A stretch of DNA of 64,000 nucleotides from Bradyrhizobium paxllaeri (lineage in GTDB: Bacteria; Pseudomonadota; Alphaproteobacteria; Rhizobiales; Xanthobacteraceae), in the NCBI RefSeq assembly GCF_001693515.2, contig NZ_CP042968.1, positions 3,968,001 to 4,032,000 on the forward strand. Direction: 5' to 3'. Shown one piece after another: positions 61,500-64,000 of this stretch. Each line of letters begins with the position of its first letter. Position 1 is the stretch's first letter. The position numbers and the translations under genes are program-made. The notes beneath the pieces are model-generated. The model had not been told where the DNA came from, searched no databases, and saw only the letters and a program-made list of their open reading frames with translations.

Positions 61500-62420
61500 A
61501 TGAACCAGCCGATCGGCGGCGGCGATGCTCCAGCCCAGAAACCTGACACCAAACCGGCCCTGCTTGGGGTCGCGTGCGGCGCTGGTGCGGCGCTGTGCTG
61601 GGCGCTCGGTTTTGTCGCGACCCGGCACGGGTTGAAGGTCGGGTTCACGCCGCCGGACTTGCTGATGCATCGCTTCGTGTGGTCGGGGCTGGTGTTCCTT
61701 CCGCTCGTGCTGCGCGCCGGCATTGGCAATCTGGGCGGGATCGGCTGGGGCCGCGGACTGGTGCTGATGGTGCTTGGTGGTCCCGTGATGTCGCTCATCA
61801 GCTATACCGGCTTCCTGTTTGTGCCACTGGGCCATGGCAGCGTCATCCAGCCTTCCAGCGCGACACTCGGCGGCCTGCTGCTGGCCGCGTTCTTCCTGCG
61901 CGAGCGAGTTCCGCCCTCGCGCGTGCTGGGGGCGGTCGTCATCGTGGGCGGGCTTGCGGTGATCGGCGCCGAGTCGATCGGCCATATCGGCGCCGACGGC
62001 GTGCTGGGCGACTTGCTGTTCGTGATGACCGGATCGATGTTCGCCGTGTTCGGCACGCTGCTGCGCCATTGGCGCGTCTCCGCGTTCTCGGCCGCCACCG
62101 TCATCAGCGTGCTGTCGCTAGCGCTGCTGCCGCTCTATGCGGCCTACGGCGGCCTCAATCGCGTGGCGGCGCTCGGCCTTGGCGAAAACGCGCTGCAGGC
62201 GCTGGCACAGGGCATCCTGGCCGGCCCCGCCGCGCTGTATCTGTTCGCATTCTCGATCCAGACCATCGGCGTCGCCCGCGCCGCGGTGATCCCCGCGACC
62301 GTGCCGGCGCTGACGATACTCGCCGGCTGGCTCCTGCTCGGCGAGCCCCCGACCGCGCTGCAGGCGGCGGGACTGGTCACGGTGCTGTTCGGATTCTATC
62401 TGGGGCAAAGGCAGCGGTGA
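61500..62420 (+). CDS. DMT superfamily EamA transporter
   Basis: 306 residues, ten predicted membrane helices in two EamA halves: LLGVACGAGAALCWALGFVA, ...GPVMSLISYTGFLFVPLGHG / LFVMTGSMFAVFGTLLRHWR, ...AVIPATVPALTILAGWLLLG. Exports or imports a small metabolite, substrate unknown. The start lies right after GTCCGCC; ribosome site weak. Confidence 0.88.
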   Translation: MNQPIGGGDAPAQKPDTKPALLGVACGAGAALCWALGFVATRHGLKVGFTPPDLLMHRFVWSGLVFLPLVLRAGIGNLGGIGWGRGLVLMVLGGPVMSLISYTGFLFVPLGHGSVIQPSSATLGGLLLAAFFLRERVPPSRVLGAVVIVGGLAVIGAESIGHIGADGVLGDLLFVMTGSMFAVFGTLLRHWRVSAFSAATVISVLSLALLPLYAAYGGLNRVAALGLGENALQALAQGILAGPAALYLFAFSIQTIGVARAAVIPATVPALTILAGWLLLGEPPTALQAAGLVTVLFGFYLGQRQR

Positions 62421-62483
62421 GGGGTTCGATCACGGTGACAGTGCTGGACTGCACTTCGACGTCGGCAGATTAAGTGCACTGAC

Positions 62484-63506
62484 TTAGGGGGTTACACCTT
62501 GGCGGATCGAGTGACCCACGCTTTGCATTGCAAACGCCAGTGACGCCAAGTTTTTGTTGCGGCGGATCGCATCAAGGATAAATGCCTGCGCGTATCTTTC
62601 CAGTTCAGGCGAAAGTGCGATGCGGCGACCTGCATGCACTAGGTCACCTCGCAGTTTTTCCAAGGCTTGTATTTTTTCCAATGCAAATTTTTGTAACTCA
62701 GAGTCTCTTCGATAGAGCTGCCTAACGTAATTTTGCAGGTTCTTTCCCATGAGAATTTCGAAAGCAGTGACGTAAGAAACAATTTTGGCAGCATCGTCGT
62801 GTGAGGAGAATGCTGCGCCAGCAAACCAAAGTGCGGCATGAGTCCTATCATCCCGCGCATCAAATACCTCTGGATCAGCAGCCGCTAACTTTAAAGGTGT
62901 CCAGTCTACAGATGACTGGCTAACAACGCCCAACGTTCCGCTGATGAATTTTTTGCGATTTGTGCAGAAATAGGAAGAAAAAAGAGAGCGACCCTGCAAA
63001 ATATGACCTGACAGGATCGAGACGAGGCCGAGAGCGTCAAACGTCTCAGCGAGGGCCGGTCGCTCGCGATCGTGATCGGTCTGACGACACGCCAATATCA
63101 ACAGCGTTTGATGGGTGAAGCTGTATTTGTGTGGGCTAATGTGGATCGAGCCAGCCGTTGCAATGTCAGAAAAAGACAGCGTAGGAACCGGAATTGAGAA
63201 ATTCAATGTGTCATCGACCCTTAAGAACGTAATTATACGGTCAAAGGGGAGTTCGATCTTGCGAGGAAGATGGGTTTCTAGAAAATCGTGCGTGAAATCT
63301 ACTGTGCCGCGCCACGAGTAAGCTCTTACCTGAAAGAGACCATTGTCGTTCTCAGCACCTTCCGATTTTGGAAAGGCGGCGAGTGCGTCGGCTAACATGA
63401 CTTCGAATGCCGATGGTTCTCCCTCAAGCCAAAACCAAAACCGGTCACCGACCTTAGGCTGCTGCGTTTTCTTTTGTTGGGGGTTGTCGCCGTTGGGTTC
63501 GGCCAT
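62484..63506 (-). CDS. Orphan protein with HEPN-like C-terminus
   Basis: 340 residues from ATG 63506. AT-richer than neighbours (TTGCAAATTTTTG, AATTTTGCAGG). No known N-terminal domain; residues 20-240 have mixed alpha/beta character. C-terminal helices KIVSYVTAFEILMGKNLQNY and ALEKLRGDLVHAGRR contain R286-x4-H291 (R-GDLV-H), the catalytic form of HEPN RNases. Possibly an ApeA-type effector. An upstream M (63566) is in frame. Beside a tRNA-like fragment, suggesting acquisition. Confidence 0.7.
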   Translation of the reverse strand: MAEPNGDNPQQKKTQQPKVGDRFWFWLEGEPSAFEVMLADALAAFPKSEGAENDNGLFQVRAYSWRGTVDFTHDFLETHLPRKIELPFDRIITFLRVDDTLNFSIPVPTLSFSDIATAGSIHISPHKYSFTHQTLLILACRQTDHDRERPALAETFDALGLVSILSGHILQGRSLFSSYFCTNRKKFISGTLGVVSQSSVDWTPLKLAAADPEVFDARDDRTHAALWFAGAAFSSHDDAAKIVSYVTAFEILMGKNLQNYVRQLYRRDSELQKFALEKIQALEKLRGDLVHAGRRIALSPELERYAQAFILDAIRRNKNLASLAFAMQSVGHSIRQGVTP

Positions 63507-63750
63507 GCGGTTGATGCCCCTGCTGTGTTCGTTCTGGGAATACCGAAGGAGCGGCAAATCGGTCAAACTAATCTGCGCCTTAGGACCGGCTATTCACAGG
63601 CTCTCAAAAGGACATTATGGGGACACTGCCGAGTTGCGGCGGCGTCTTACGAAGGGGGCTTACTAAGCACTTACTAACGGCTCGCCGCGGTTGTAAGCAT
63701 CGCTTGCGGCACTTCGGCTAACTCAGGAAACACTATAATTAAGGGGGTTT

Positions 63751-63800
63751 TGGTGAGCGCGGAGGGAGTCGAACCCTCGACCCCATGATTTAAAGTCACA
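63751..63800 (-). tRNA. 3' half of a tRNA-like sequence (fragment)
   Basis: On the minus strand: anticodon-type arm TGTGA-CTTTAAA-TCATG, then GGGTC, T arm GAGGG-TTCGACT-CCCTC, acceptor CGCGCTC and ACCA. The matching 5' acceptor and D arm are not found upstream, where nrdJ ends instead, so this is a partial copy such as an att site left by an integrated element. As read, the loop would carry UUA. Confidence 0.55.
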
Positions 63801-63834
63801 GGGACGAGGGTCATCTTCAAATAACAGCCAGCTC

Positions 63835-64000
63835 TCAACTACACCCCGTCGTGCTTCCACACGTATCGCACTTCATGCACGTGCCATTCCGCACCAGCGT
63901 AAAGTTGCCGCACTCACTGCACATCTCGCCTTCATACCCCTTGGCTTTCGCTTCCGCCCGGCGTTCGGCCTTGCTCGGCGCGACCGCCACCGCAGCGCTG
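63835..64000 (-). CDS. nrdJ: Vitamin B12-dependent ribonucleotide reductase, C-terminus (5' end missing)
   Basis: The last 54 residues, read from the right edge: SAAVAVAPSKAERRAEAKAK, GYEGEMCSECGNFTLVRNGT, CMKCDTCGSTTGCS. Four CxxC-type cysteines make the C-terminal zinc/redox region of class II RNR, which reduces ribonucleotides with adenosylcobalamin. Match by memory of the family is very close. The gene continues beyond base 64000. Confidence 0.9.
   Translation of the reverse strand, partial: SAAVAVAPSKAERRAEAKAKGYEGEMCSECGNFTLVRNGTCMKCDTCGSTTGCS

Noticed and set aside
63751..63834. Complete tRNA gene at the right end
   Set aside because: Only the anticodon arm, T arm and 3' acceptor strand are present; the 5' acceptor complement and D arm cannot be found, and nrdJ coding sequence ends immediately beyond.

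Overview
The window looks like a chromosomal segment of a Bradyrhizobium-type alphaproteobacterium (Nitrobacteraceae). The basis is the high-GC coding style, the divergent gstI/glnII pair with a sigma-54-type promoter, a GapR (DUF2312) protein, several small proteins of a kind I associate with this genus, and several families of intergenic palindromes (GTAGGGTGGGC, GTAGCCCGGAT, GGCGGATTA and CGTCATGGCCGGG types). There is no rRNA operon, phage, CRISPR array or conjugation module. Assignments were made by reading motifs; no database search was run.

Layout. 0-7 kb: end of a flavin-nucleotide-binding protein, an M20 deacylase, a cobalamin/iron-type periplasmic binding protein, a PaaI thioesterase, then an aldoxime-to-acid gene set (AraC regulator, nitrilase, haem aldoxime dehydratase). 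7-20 kb: acetyltransferase, DUF2161 nuclease-like protein, SDR, SGNH hydrolase, tyrosine phosphatase, an MliC-like lysozyme inhibitor, gstI<>glnII, and three dispersed paralogues of a protein made of two GrlR-like domains. 20-25 kb: TonB receptor, PepSY protein and small membrane protein (ferric-siderophore uptake), then an HtrA-like protein lacking its catalytic residues, overlapping a short LuxR-type regulator. 25-33 kb: hydrophilic small proteins, ABC-F ATPase, glycerophosphodiesterase, MBL hydrolase, a decayed nitroreductase, a chemoreceptor and a NAD(P)-binding protein.

33-44 kb is rich in small proteins and contains a duplicated two-gene cassette (DUF6894-like protein plus a 47-49 residue protein with a shared C-terminal motif), then panE, rlpA and hisC. 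44-56 kb has two insertion sequences (IS701-type and IS4-type), each inserted inside an intergenic palindrome, with pdxY, gapR, csaA-like, PaiB-like, phnA/yjdM, two orphan TctC solute-binding proteins, a ROK kinase and a repeat-rich BA14K-tailed secreted protein between them. 56-64 kb has a ceramidase-like membrane protein, a lipoprotein, a UvrD-type helicase, an EamA transporter, and an AT-richer gene with a HEPN-like R-x4-H motif close to a 3' tRNA-like fragment beside the C-terminus of B12-dependent ribonucleotide reductase (nrdJ), which runs off the right edge.

The signals I rate highest as possibly undescribed are the tandem-GrlR paralogues, the duplicated DUF6894/tiny-protein cassette, the HEPN-motif gene beside a tRNA fragment, and the pseudo-protease/receiverless-LuxR operon.
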